A DNA stretch of 64,000 nt from Tuwongella immobilis (GCF_901538355.1 NZ_LR593887.1:1340920-1404919), one strand, 5' to 3'; shown: positions 17,272-26,157, numbered from the stretch's first letter. Program-made: numbers and translations. The notes: generated by a model from the letters alone, not told the origin.

Positions 17272-18003
17272 ATGGACCTCAATTCATCGATCTGCTCCCA
17301 ACTCAATGAACTTGCGATTCTCCTAATCGAATCGACTCGAGAGGGGATCTTGTGCCCTTGGAGAGATTTCGGATTTCGAGGAATTATTTCCCGCACTCGA
17401 TTGCACGAGATCGCGATTACGACCCACGCCTGCTTTGATGTGAATACAAGGATTGGTATTGACGATCAGTTCTACTGTCTTCATCAAGGAACCGCGAGAT
17501 TTTGGTTTGCTAATGGAACGTTCCCAGCAGACATTTATTTTCGATTGGTTGATTTGATGAGATCTCGAGGAACCCGCGTCTACGCCAGCACAATCAGACT
17601 TGTTCGAGAGATCGCGCACAAAGCAACATCACCTGGAGCAATTCCAACGATGATTCACTTGATTGACGAAATCAATCAGATGCTCAATTTGCTGCTTGAG
17701 AAAACTCTCTCGGATGATTTGAAGTGGTCGAACGAATTCGACGATTCAGAAGAGCGTTTAATCACCGAGTTGGATCAATCGAAAATTACGATACGAGTCC
17801 TCCGACCTCTCATCTCGCCTTCTGTCAAAGACGGCCCCACGATCTTCAGAATCGAGAAACCATTCCTGATGGACTTTGCTCCCGGTACGCCAGCTCATGG
17901 AATCATTTTTGAAATATTGGCTCATTCTACACCGCACTGGAAAAAGCGATTTGAACGCTATCAGAAAGATTTTGCAAATATCAGAGCGATTTTAGTCAGT
18001 TAA
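17272..18003 (+). CDS. unknown 243-aa protein, putative immunity protein of cassette A
   Basis: Begins MDLNSSICSQLNELAIL four bases after the toxin-tip remnant's stop. Soluble, no signal peptide and no recognised domain. The segment HEIAITTHACFDVNTRIGIDDQF is beta-like, and the centre (MIHLIDEINQMLNLLLEK) is helical. AT-rich compared with the flanking Hint DNA, as are several other genes of the array, which suits acquisition from elsewhere. The immunity role rests on position only. Confidence 0.75.
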   Translation: MDLNSSICSQLNELAILLIESTREGILCPWRDFGFRGIISRTRLHEIAITTHACFDVNTRIGIDDQFYCLHQGTARFWFANGTFPADIYFRLVDLMRSRGTRVYASTIRLVREIAHKATSPGAIPTMIHLIDEINQMLNLLLEKTLSDDLKWSNEFDDSEERLITELDQSKITIRVLRPLISPSVKDGPTIFRIEKPFLMDFAPGTPAHGIIFEILAHSTPHWKKRFERYQKDFANIRAILVS

Positions 18004-18057
18004 TCTGCTGATCAATCGTGTCGCACGATGTAACGGTTAATTAGAGACACGAGCAAT

Positions 18058-18867
18058 GTGATTTTGGATGCATTTCTCGCAGATTGCAGCAACTTTTTCG
18101 CGGGTTGGGCAGACGGGTTGAGCTTTGGGATCACGAGCAAAATCCGAGGCGTTTTGAACGACGACGATGTGGTTGACAAGTCGTCGAGTGCATCCGGATT
18201 CGGCACGCGTTTGGGGCTGGCTTACTCGCTGATACTCGGCTTCGGTCCGATGCTGGGGATGGTGAAAGGGACCACGGGCGAGCATCCCTTCTTCGAGGAG
18301 TCGCTCGGCTGGATCGAAACCCGCTCGCTGCCACCGGGCCATCAGCTCCGCACGCTCGATGACACGTCATTCGCCGTGGAATCGCTCGCCGAGACGGGCC
18401 AATGGCAGCCGGTGACCAATCTGCGCGGTCGCGGATTGGCATACCGACGGAGTCGGCGACGACAAGTGGGGCTGGGCGGTTTGGGCGCACAACAGTAATG
18501 CGTACGGCAAAGAACTCGCAGAGATGTCGATTGCAGGCTGGAAGAATGGCAAGGAGTTAGTGCATTTTGAGAAGCACGTCGCCGAATTTGGACTTGCAAC
18601 GCAGAGAGCGTACTCCACTGCGGCGAAGGCGTTCGCTGCTGAGAACGGGCCTTTGATGTTGGTAGTGAAGATGGGAAACCAGTTCTTCAAATACGGCCAG
18701 GAAACACAATGAATTATAATCATGAACGGCGGAATATAAAGACGTTCTACAGTGCGGATGATGGCATGCGCAGCTTTTACAAAGCATGAACTGAATATGC
18801 TGCTCACCTGCGGCAACAAACGGGACAGGAGAAGATTTTTCATGTGTTCGGCGATGGACCCTGGTAA
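18058..18867 (+). pseudogene. cassette B: pre-Hint and Hint fragment with broken BECR-like RNase toxin
   Basis: Begins with about 65 codons of a region that precedes Hint in large polymorphic toxins (FFAGWADGLSFGITSKIR, then DDVVDKSS), joined directly to mid-Hint at about 18268 (GTTGEHPFFEES). A frameshift near 18425 separates the Hint part from GVGDDKWGWAVWAHN. The tip then reads GWKNGKELVHFEKHVAEFG...FKYGQETQ, breaks at a stop at 18710, resumes in another frame as NIKTFYSADDGMRSFYKA, meets TGA at 18787, and runs on to FHVFGDGPW before TAA 18865. The H-x-x-KH...YxxxAxxF...IKTFY pattern fits BECR-fold RNase toxins such as those in CDI and Rhs tips. At least three disabling changes. Confidence 0.72.
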
Positions 18868-18882
18868 CGAGAGGAGTGCGAT

Positions 18883-19191
18883 ATGTTTCCTTGCCCGGCG
18901 TGTGGTCATCTGACCATAGAAACACAGCATGATTGGGACATTTGTCCGGTATGCTTCTGGGAAGATGACGTTGGCTTGAATGGTCGTGACGACGTGACCA
19001 GCCCTGCCAATAGGGATATGTCCCTAGCTCAGGCCCAAGCAAATTATTACCGATTTGGTGCTATCGATCTGCAATTTACGGAGCAGGTCCGTCCACCGAC
19101 CGCCGAAGAATCTCGCCCAGAAGGTTGGGTTATGCTGCCCAAAGCCGTTTCATTGCTTCGTGAGTCGCAGTTGAGACGCACCGAAATGTGA
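18883..19191 (+). CDS. CPCC-family cysteine-rich protein, putative immunity protein of cassette B
   Basis: 102 aa with paired cysteine motifs FPCPACG and DICPVCFWEDD, the signature of the Cys-rich CPCC family. A helix SLAQAQANYYRFGAI follows, a common companion of these motifs. The two CxxC pairs probably bind zinc. GAGGAG sits 8 bases before ATG 18883, and the gene begins 15 bases after the toxin pseudogene ends. Proteins of this family are often found beside toxin genes, so immunity is the likely role. Intact although its toxin is broken. A truncated copy lies at 14359. Confidence 0.85.
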   Translation: MFPCPACGHLTIETQHDWDICPVCFWEDDVGLNGRDDVTSPANRDMSLAQAQANYYRFGAIDLQFTEQVRPPTAEESRPEGWVMLPKAVSLLRESQLRRTEM

Positions 19192-19360
19192 ACGCATCGA
19201 CTACCTCAACCCAACCGTTCCGACCGCCCTGTGCAAGACCCTCTCCCCGACCGACTGGTTGCCCTGGAAGAGGTTGATCGACTACGAGCGATCGCACCCA
19301 CCCCGGCAGCCGACACCCTTTGTTCGCTCACTGGGATTTCCCGTGTTGATGCCGCACTGC

Positions 19361-20165
19361 AGAAATCCTGCGGCTGACGCTCGCGGGCGGAGTGACGATC
19401 GACACCACCGCCGAGCATCCCTTCTTCGAGGAGTCGCTCGGCTGGATCGAAGCCCGCTCGCTGACCCCGGGCCATCGGCTCCGCACGCTCGATGGCTCTG
19501 CGATCGCCGTGGAATCGCTCGCCGAGACAGGCCAATGGCAGCCGGTCTATAATCTGCGTGTCGCCGATTGGCACACCTACTTCGTCGGCGACGACGAGTG
19601 GGGCTTCAGCGTCTGGGCACACAACGCGGAATGTTCGATCAATCAGGTACGACGAGCCATCACGGCGTCCGGCGGCGAGGCGTATGCAATCAATCAGAAG
19701 ACCGCTGCCGCGATCCGCGATTTCATCAAGGCTGGCACGGACGAGGGGTGGGAAGCCGCGAAATCGCTCCTCAGCAAGACTGGAGCGAATGTAGACGACC
19801 TTTCTTGGGCGCTAGTGCGAAAATACGGTCGCCTTGATGCAGTGAAGCGGGTTGCTCTAAGTACCGACCTTCCTCTCGACACGTTTGCGCGTCAAATCGG
19901 TGGAGAGTCGTGGAAGCAGTTTGCGAAGGGGGATCCGCTTCACTGGAAGGACGCCTTCCTTGACCTCCTTTATGGGTCAGACGCTCACTTCGTATTCAAC
20001 CTGAAAGGTCTTCAGGTGACGAAGGGTATCGAGCGAGCGTCGATGGGGCGTGGGGGTGCTACGGACTGGGAGCTTTTCCAACTGTACCAAGCGAAAGAAC
20101 ATCACCACCGAATTACCTGGCTGCTCGACGGGAAAGTGCAACCGCCACCAAGCTTGTTTGGCTAA
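19361..20165 (+). CDS. cassette C: Hint C-terminal part fused in frame to an unknown toxin tip
   Basis: The open frame runs from the Hint strand EILRLTLAGGVTIDTTAEHPFF through YNLRVADWHTYFVGDDEWG to WAHNAEC, then about 178 residues of a tip unlike the others. The Hint ends in His-Asn, the residues that drive self-cleavage after Asn, so the tip would be released. The tip is largely helical (TAAAIRDFIKAGTDEGWEAAKSLL) with a later strand AHFVFNLKGLQV and a HHHR near the end; family not recognised. There is no proper start: the first in-frame GTG (19392) has no spaced ribosome-binding site and lies inside the Hint core. Intact but headless. Confidence 0.75.
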
Positions 20166-20344
20166 CTCCGTATAAGCTGAACTGCCTTTCAGGTTGTGAC
20201 GATGATCGTGGAAGCTTTGCTGGCCGTCATCGCGGGGGCCAGCGTGCGAAATGCAGCGATCCGAGTGAGGACAGGAAGAAGTTGTTGAATTGCCACGCTC
20301 GCGGTCCTCGATCAATGCGTCTTGGGCAACCAAAGGAGTACCAT

Positions 20345-20743
20345 ATGGGCTTCGTATCAGAACGATCGTTTAAGCTATGGAATTACAACGTCAGCCACAA
20401 GCAGTTGCTGTTACGCAGCCCTCAATCTGAAGACTGCCCCGACAACATCGATGTCATTTTCTGGGGCGTCGAGTTTATTCAGATTCCCTCTTTGTTGGTC
20501 GGGATCGAGCTTCGCCAAGCGTCCAGTGCGGATCTGCAAGCTGCCACGGATTCCGGTCACAACGATTCCCTCGGAGTGATCGTGGTTCGGATCGATTCTG
20601 GCAGCGACCATTTTTTTGTTGCGTGTGCGGGTTACAAAGTCCTTCGCAACTGCCTCGATCTTTTTGAATCTAGTCTTTACTACTTCGGCAGCAATGAGTC
20701 TCCTAGTATTGAGAGTCTTGGAGAAACCTTGTATCATTCCTAA
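20345..20743 (+). CDS. unknown 132-aa protein, putative immunity protein of cassette C
   Basis: Starts MGFVSERSFKLWNYNVSHK at ATG 20345 with AAAGGAG at ideal spacing; an in-frame start 63 bases upstream lacks a site. Beta-rich small protein: HKQLLLRSP, IDVIFWGVEFIQIPSLLVGIEL and HFFVACAGYKVL look like strands of one sheet. No named family. It begins about 180 bases after the toxin-tip stop, farther than the other pairs, but no other gene intervenes. Confidence 0.78.
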   Translation: MGFVSERSFKLWNYNVSHKQLLLRSPQSEDCPDNIDVIFWGVEFIQIPSLLVGIELRQASSADLQAATDSGHNDSLGVIVVRIDSGSDHFFVACAGYKVLRNCLDLFESSLYYFGSNESPSIESLGETLYHS

Positions 20744-21270
20744 TCACGTTGTGGTTTTATCGTTCCTGTCATTTGCAAATTGGGAGCTTACTGGGCGTCT
20801 GCCAGCACCCGTCGTGTGCAAAAAAACTGTCCGCGACCAAATGGCTGCCGCGAAAGGGGTTGATCGGCATCGAGCGAACGAACGAAGCCCGGCACCCACC
20901 ACACCGGGCTGTATCCGTGCCGGTCGCCACGCCAACCGCTTGGAAAGCCTGCACTTCCGTTCGCCTCGCTCGACGGATTGGGAACGTGATGGGCATGGTT
21001 CTGCCGCCGCCACCTGCATGAAGTTGTTGCCCGCATCAGCGAGCGTCGGCGTGTTGCGCAAGTCGGGTCGCAAAGTGCCATTCATCGAAATCGAAGAGCA
21101 GAAAAGGTGGCCGGGACACCTGCTGGGCCAGGGACTCCTCACCCTTGCGGCTCCCTTTTCCTTCGGATGAGACTCCAGCGGTGAATTGATCGGGGAACAG
21201 CCTGTCGAACGAACAACGGTCGGCTGATCCCTCTCACTCACGGAGATTTCCCGCGTTGATGCTCCCAGGC
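20744..21270. other. inter-cassette region with hairpin repeat R4
   Basis: No gene supported; frames on both strands lack start sites and family features. It carries gatcggcatcga(g)cgaacgaacgaa, shared with 31040, and a CCCGG/CCGGG hairpin near 20887-20910. At 21244-21262 gatttcccgcgttgatgc also precedes the Hint of cassette C (19336-19353, with t for c at one position), so homology between cassettes starts about 25 bases before Hint. Confidence 0.55.
20862..20910. repeat. hairpin repeat R4 (GAACGAAC family)
   Basis: Starts gatcggcatcgagcgaacg, the same as 31040-31058 apart from g for a at one place, and continues into an AGCCCGG...CCGGGCT hairpin with a 7-bp stem and a loop of about 11 bases. 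One of several related inter-cassette elements. Confidence 0.6.
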
Positions 21271-21961
21271 AGAAATCCTTCGGCTGACGCTCGCGGGCGG
21301 AGTGACGATCGACACCACCGCCGAGCATCCGTTCTTCGAGGAGTCGCTCGGCTGGATCGAAGCCCGCTCGCTGACGCCTGGCCATCGGCTCCGCACGCTG
21401 GATGGCTCCACGATCGCGGTGGAATCCGTCGCCGAGACGGGCCAATGGCAGCCGGTCTATAATCTGCGTGTCGCCGATTGGCACACCTACTTCGTCGGCG
21501 ACGACGAGTGGGGCTTCAGCGTCTGGGCGCATAACGCCTGCACCGCTGTTGAAGAGGCAGCAGCCTTACGAGCCAGATCGAAGCTGGGGGCCCGAGTCAC
21601 GGAGGCGATTCCACCGGGTCAACCCATCCGCACTCCTAAGGAGTATGCACAAACCTCTGACTTCTATCGAAACAACAAGCCGTTGGCGAGGCGACTATGG
21701 GAGGAAAGAACTGGACGGAAGTGGCCTGTCGATGAGAACGGCAAGCCATTTACTGCAGATCACAACGTCGGGCTGGGTGGACGAAGAGAGAGGGCGGACC
21801 CGCTTGATGTAACGCCCGGTCGTGGGTCGGCGGCGAAAACGGCTAATGGAGACCGTACACTTGCAGAGATGCGAGCCACTGGTGCCAAAGGTACGCCCGC
21901 TCGGGAGTTCAATAAGTTCATCCGAAAATGGCTCGAATCCATTCGTGGAAACGCTGATTGA
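21271..21961 (+). CDS. cassette D: Hint C-terminal part fused in frame to a putative nuclease tip
   Basis: Same Hint piece as cassette C, in frame through WAHNACTAVEEAAAL. The tip is about 140 residues: basic and helical at first (ALRARSKLGARV), then EYAQTSDFYRNNKPLARRLWEERTG and the segment RKWPVDENGKPFTADHNVGLGG, and a C-terminal basic helix FNKFIRKWLESIRG. The W-P-x-D...G...ADH arrangement is reminiscent of His-Me-finger (HNH-type) nuclease tips, but I cannot confirm the family. No independent start codon with a ribosome-binding site is seen (first GTG 21302). The TGA at 21959 is 13 bases before the immunity gene. Confidence 0.75.
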
Positions 21962-21974
21962 AAAGGATCGCTTA

Positions 21975-22733
21975 ATGCACACGATCATGGAGCAACTACT
22001 TCGCATCCCTGCTGTTCTGGAGCGATCTTCGATCGGCAAGGAGAGCGGTGACATCACGGCGGCACTTTCGTTGTCATCAGCTTTCCCCCCTTCCTACATC
22101 GAGTTTCTGACTCGCTATGGGGGAGTTAAGCTCTTTCGAGAAGGGTTTGGCTACCAGATGGCTGTTTTGCCGACTCCAATGAAGGTAGATGACGACGACT
22201 ATGGCGACCTGTACCAGTTTGGGTGGTATCACGACTCATTCTGTTACTTTTCTCCGACTTTCATGAAGCCGGGCGCAGAGTCGCCAGTGTATGAAATCGA
22301 TGATGGAGAACTGGTGATGGTGGCCCCCAGCTTTTCAGAGTGGTTTTCGCGCGGAGCGACGGCGTTACTTTCGCAACAGCCCTTAATGGGGGAAGGCGAA
22401 CTGGCGGTTACGTTTTCAGAGCAAGAACAGGCGATTGTTCGGCGTCGAACGCAGTATCAATGGCACATAACCGGGCGAACCGAGAAGTTCGTGGTAATCA
22501 ACATGACGAATCTGTCCGATGCAACGCTTGATTTTATCACCATTGGAGTTCGAAGCATTGATCGGTCTCTAAATGGAGCTGTGAGAGTCGATGTTCGAGA
22601 TCTTGCCGTAGGCATGTCGAAGGACATCCCCCTTGATTGTTACTCGGAGTTGGTACACCCCTCTCAAGTCGAATTGTTCAACCTTCCTGAGCCTTCTCCT
22701 GCCACCAGATCAATGTACTTCGAGTTTCAGTGA
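21975..22733 (+). CDS. SMI1/KNR4 (SUKH)-type immunity protein of cassette D
   Basis: 252 aa. The first half carries the SUKH signature: FPPSYIEFLTRYGGVKLF followed later by PVYEIDDGELVMVAPSFSEWFSRGA, the acidic-loop and W-F ending typical of SMI1/KNR4 folds, the commonest immunity superfamily in polymorphic toxin loci. The second half (about 150-252) is an extra beta-rich part that I do not recognise. ATG 21975 has AAAAGGA at good spacing; an earlier in-frame start at 21822 would overlap the toxin and is rejected. The pair D toxin and SUKH protein is intact. Confidence 0.85.
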   Translation: MHTIMEQLLRIPAVLERSSIGKESGDITAALSLSSAFPPSYIEFLTRYGGVKLFREGFGYQMAVLPTPMKVDDDDYGDLYQFGWYHDSFCYFSPTFMKPGAESPVYEIDDGELVMVAPSFSEWFSRGATALLSQQPLMGEGELAVTFSEQEQAIVRRRTQYQWHITGRTEKFVVINMTNLSDATLDFITIGVRSIDRSLNGAVRVDVRDLAVGMSKDIPLDCYSELVHPSQVELFNLPEPSPATRSMYFEFQ

Positions 22734-22835
22734 TTCGTTGAGTGGAACAAAAGAAACTCCAATCATAACGGTATACCATACCCAGCCCGATGGAACCAGT
22801 ACCGAGGGGGAAGCCGGGTGTTTGCATGGCTTTTT

Positions 22836-23435
22836 TGGATCGAAGCCCGCTCGCTGACGCCGGGCCACCGGCTCCGCACGCTCGATGGCTCCGTGATCGC
22901 CGTGGAATCCGTCGCCGAGACGGGCCAATGGCAGCCGGTGTACAATCTACGAGTCGCCGACTGGCACACGTACTTCGTCGGCGACGATGCTTGGGGATGG
23001 GCGGTTTGGGCGCATAATACCTGCTTCAACCACAATGAAGCAGATGTTGCGGCTGTTACCAGAAGGGCAGGTTTGCGACTGGAGCAGCGAGACGGGAAGT
23101 GGGTCACAATCGCAACGAACGGCAGAGGTCAAGAGGTCGTCCGATCCGCGACCGGCAAGGATGACTTCGTGACCGTCAATGGTCAGATACGTGTACTGCG
23201 GCCTGGCGATCCGATCAGCACCCACACAGCTTTGGCTGACAAGGGGCCAGTCGATTACGCAGGGGAGATCGTGTTCTCTGGCCGGCACAACCGGGGCCAG
23301 ATTCGCTATTGGGACAACGGTTCTGGTCACTTTCAGCCGAAGGCAGTGGATGCCCACAAGGCTGGTCTGCCGATGAACCTGTTCAGGCCGGTTCGAGATC
23401 GTGAAAGTGGGGGCATCGATGGACCTTCGTATTGA
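22836..23435 (+). CDS. cassette E: short Hint part with SGHFQP-type toxin tip
   Basis: Hint begins only at WIEARSLTPGHRLRTLDG and runs in frame to WGWAVWAHNTC. The tip is about 138 residues, with an N-terminal EADVAAVTRRAGLRLEQRDGKW and a C-terminal HTALADKGPVDYAGEIVFSG...YWDNGSGHFQPK. The H-x-x-L...G-P-V...AGE-I...N-x-SGHYxP pattern is a recurring toxin-tip ending in polymorphic toxins as I remember it; enzymatic activity not known to me. Open frame from 22818 but without a convincing start. Its last 17 bases overlap the next gene. Confidence 0.72.
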   Translation, partial: WIEARSLTPGHRLRTLDGSVIAVESVAETGQWQPVYNLRVADWHTYFVGDDAWGWAVWAHNTCFNHNEADVAAVTRRAGLRLEQRDGKWVTIATNGRGQEVVRSATGKDDFVTVNGQIRVLRPGDPISTHTALADKGPVDYAGEIVFSGRHNRGQIRYWDNGSGHFQPKAVDAHKAGLPMNLFRPVRDRESGGIDGPSY

Positions 23436-23922
23436 AGATGTTGCACCGAAGCTGCGTGATAGTCGCGTGGAAAGAGAGCTTGCTTCCGAACTGAGGAAGT
23501 TACCGGAAGCTGATCGCCTTCAATTCATCAACGAATTGATATCCTGTGGACTTCCACATTGCTTTACTGTCGCCCTCTGGCTTGCACGAACATGCTTGAA
23601 TGATCGGCATTCGTTGGAGGCGATCCTTGCTCAAGGGCTTGAACGAGGCGATGCAAGCACCGTGAAATACTGGCTTGAGGCGGTCGTTCACGGACTTGGC
23701 TTTCGCAGGGTTGTTCATCTCGTTTCCGAGCGAATCACGACCGATCCTGAATCGGTCATCAAGGCTGAGTATTGGCTTCGCCAGTGGGTTCCCCACAACA
23801 GCCAGAGGGACGCAGATGCCTTCGCAGCCCTTCAACAAGCTGTCGAGCAAATCGTGCGTGACGATCCAGCCATCGAGAAGAGGGTGCGGCCCTACAAAGG
23901 GTTGATGAAAGGGTCGGATTGA
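23419..23922 (+). CDS. unknown 167-aa protein, putative immunity protein of cassette E
   Basis: ATG 23419 lies inside the last codons of the toxin tip (17-base overlap), preceded by a G-rich GTGGGGG. All-helical protein: MDLRIEDVAPKLRDSRVERELASELRKL, then FTVALWLARTCL, a central GDASTVKYWLEAVVHGLG and ADAFAALQQAVEQIVRD. It resembles HEAT-like helical immunity proteins in style, with no specific family. An alternative in-frame GTG at 23401 is possible. Confidence 0.78.
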   Translation: MDLRIEDVAPKLRDSRVERELASELRKLPEADRLQFINELISCGLPHCFTVALWLARTCLNDRHSLEAILAQGLERGDASTVKYWLEAVVHGLGFRRVVHLVSERITTDPESVIKAEYWLRQWVPHNSQRDADAFAALQQAVEQIVRDDPAIEKRVRPYKGLMKGSD

Positions 23923-24094
23923 TTGGTGCCGTGTCCCACTTCATCACAAGGATCGCTACGCCATGCTCACAGCCCGCCAATGGATACTGCTTCGGCAACT
24001 GGGCGACAACGTCATCCGACCTCAAAGCCTTTGAAGAACCTCGAGGATCGCGAGTGAGGCGATCACGTCGTCGTTCATTCAAAGAATCGCAACG

Positions 24095-25076
24095 AATCCG
24101 ATTGAGCAGATTGGTGTCGGCGAGATGGTTCTCAGCCGCGATGAGCACTCCCCAGAATCGCCAGCGAGTGGTAAGCTCGTCGAAGAAGTTTTCGTCCGCA
24201 CCGCAGAAATCCTTCGGCTGACGCTCGCGGGCGGAGTGACGATCGGCACCACGGGCGAGCATCCCTTCTTCGAGGAATCCCTCGGCTGGATCGAAGCCCG
24301 CTCGCTGACCCGAGCGACCGCCTCCGCAAGCAGGACGGCTCCGCGATCGCCGTGGAAGCTGTCGCCGAGACGGGCAAATGGCAGCCGGTGTTCAATCTGC
24401 GCGTCGCGGAGTGGCATACCGACGGAGTCGGCGATGATGAGTGAGGGTTCAGCGCCTGGGCGCATCACGCCTGTACGATCAATGAGTTTGAGCAAGCTGT
24501 CGGAGCAGATAAGCTCAAATTGGGGGAAGCACGGTACGCTACTGGACTGCTCAACAAAGGCAAGTATGCAGAGTTTAATGCCTACTTGACGAAGAAAGGA
24601 ATTAACGCTGGTGATCTGGACGTTCTTGCGCTACGGATGACGCATGGAGATCCGAGCGTTACCCCAGCCTCCTTTATTCGCGGTGGAAGCCTGACCACGC
24701 ACGAGGGTGTTACTTCGGTATTCGGCCATCCAGCACACATTATTAGTTGGCATGTGGGTCAGACCGTTCCTCAGTTGCAAGCACGTGGAATCAAGCGTGC
24801 ATCAACCTTCGACACGTTGCCTGACGCTGAGGCCCATATCGGAACGGCGATCCACCATCAGAGGAGTGCGATCAAAGCATTTGATGCCCAACCTCTGTCC
24901 ACAAACCCGCGGACAACCAGTTGGTGTTGGATGTACCTCTTGGTACGCAGACAGGGACTATCGTTGAGAGGGGCGTAGGGGTATACCGAGGACAAGGTGT
25001 GAAGCTGGTCGTTGACAAGGTTCCCAACCCGAGCGGAGGTAACTGGACTGTGATCACTTCATACCCAATCGAATGA
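24095..25076 (+). pseudogene. cassette F: broken Hint with RNase A-like CdiA-CT toxin
   Basis: Carries the longest Hint stretch of the array: NPIEQIGVGEMVLSRDEHSP, then VEEVFVRTAEILRLTLAGG and HPFFEESLGWIEARSLT. Damage: a frameshift at about 24310, TGA at 24442 where other copies have the Trp of DEWGF, and a second frameshift near 24912. The tip reads ASFIRGGSLTTHEGVTS, then IISWHVGQTVPQLQARG, ASTFDTLPDAEAHIGTAI, LVLDVPLGTQTGTIVERG and NWTVITSYPIE. HVG-x-T, a central STF...A helix and the final ITSYP strand match the CdiA-CT RNase A domain family. A dead gene, but the specificity is readable. Confidence 0.8.
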
Positions 25077-25086
25077 GGGGTAGCAG

Positions 25087-25380
25087 ATGGCAAAGATTGT
25101 TGAGTCGAGCTACCCAGTATTGACTGATTTTATGAGGAAGTGCCTGTTTCAAGACTCGGCTCCTTCTTTTCAGGAGGCTATTCGACAGTGGAGCCAGTGC
25201 GGCCCTCAAGCTGTTCAGAATGTCATTAGCGAACTTGAGCGAGTGATGGCTGAACACCCCGAAGAGGAACTTGCGGAGTACCTCTGGAAGCACTGCGAAT
25301 ACATATCGGGGGAAACGGCCAGCAGCACAGTTTCATATATCTTGTCAGAGCTTCGCAAACTGGCGAGACTGGATCTGTAA
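25087..25380 (+). CDS. CdiI-like immunity protein of cassette F
   Basis: 97 aa, beginning MAKIVESSYPVLTDFMRKCLFQD. The pattern SYPVLTDFM...C-F-QD, then a helix with QEAIRQWSQ and ISELERVMAEHPEEELAEYL resembles the CDI-system immunity family (CdiI_2-like) found beside RNase-type CdiA tips. It starts 10 bases after the toxin pseudogene's TGA with GAGGGG upstream. Intact. Confidence 0.82.
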   Translation: MAKIVESSYPVLTDFMRKCLFQDSAPSFQEAIRQWSQCGPQAVQNVISELERVMAEHPEEELAEYLWKHCEYISGETASSTVSYILSELRKLARLDL

Positions 25381-25776
25381 CAAAGGCTCCCGACAGTCAC
25401 GCCTTATCCGACCCGGCCCGATGGGACCAGCGATGAAGGGTTCCGGGTCGGGTTTCTCGATTGCAACTTTTGCAACACGCTCGCCGCTGGACCTGGTCAG
25501 CTTCAACAAGGAGCTGGATCGCCATCCATCACCCCTTCATCGTGGGCGGTGCGAGCAAAGCGAGCAAAGTCACTCCGAGGCTGATCCGGCTCGACCCTGC
25601 GAGCAAAGGGTCAGGCAGGAGCGTCGGGAGGGGCTGCGAGCAAACGAGCAAAGCCCGCCCTTCCACCAGCCGACGCCTTTGTTCGTTCGCTCGCTTTGCC
25701 CGCAGCGACGGCAGGGGCACCAATACCGGGCCAGGGCGAGTAGCGGCAAGGCCTGGCGTGTAGCGGGGGCGGGACG
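25381..25776. other. inter-cassette region rich in hairpin repeats
   Basis: No gene supported. The left end (25405-25435) resembles 22770-22805: both read cccgatgg(g/a)accag followed by similar bases, marking another shared cassette boundary. The middle holds repeated gcgagcaaag units at about 25550, 25561 and 25600 and the 63-base repeat R1. Confidence 0.55.
25638..25700. repeat. hairpin repeat R1 (GAGCAAAG...CTTTGTTCGTTCG)
   Basis: 63 bases shared almost completely with 31153-31216 (R2): the common core is gagcaaagcccgcccttcc, then cagccga, gcctttg and tcgttcg. The ends form an imperfect inverted repeat, GAGCAAACGAGCAAAG against CTTTGTTCGTTCGCTC (13 of 16 pair), so the RNA or single strand could fold into a long hairpin with a GC-rich loop. 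Confidence 0.7.
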
Positions 25777-26150
25777 GCACCAGCAAGCCGATCGAGGAAA
25801 TCGGTGTCGGTGAGCTGGTTCTCAGCCGCGATGAGCACTCGCCAGCGAGCTACGAATCGCGGATTGGCACACCGACATCGGAAGTGGCGACGAGTAGGGG
25901 TTCAGCGTCTGGACGCAACATGCGAATGGCAGTTCCTTCGTGGGAAATCATCGAGGCATTATATCCTTCCCTTCGATCAGCTGGTTTTTCTTCGAAGGAG
26001 GCTTACAAATTAGCACAATCCGCACGCCGACAAAGACTGGCATTTGGACATGGGGACAACGATCCCGTACCAATGATTCCGAAACCATTTCCCGCATCGT
26101 TGCTACCAGGCCGTAATGTTCCAGTACCTCCACTAAGTTTCTGTACCGGG
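25777..26150 (+). pseudogene. cassette G: Hint N-terminal motif fused to the Hint end, decayed tip
   Basis: Encodes DGTSKPIEEIGVGELVLSRDEHSPAS, the Hint start region, then jumps to the final Hint block. In another frame the latter reads ADWHTDIGSGDE, a stop at about 25894 where Trp is expected, and GFSVWTQHANG. About 150 residues of Hint are therefore deleted. The tip that follows is open in two frames (one with IIEALYPSLRSAGFSSKEAY), and neither resembles a known toxin. A deletion plus a stop make it non-functional. Confidence 0.65.
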
Positions 26151-26157
26151 AACTCCC

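Noticed and set aside
20744-21532. 262-codon minus-strand frame opposite cassette D (and similar frames at 19206-19622 and 29275-30306)
   Set aside because: They look like a conserved protein family only because the Hint repeats are conserved on the opposite strand; no ribosome-binding sites.
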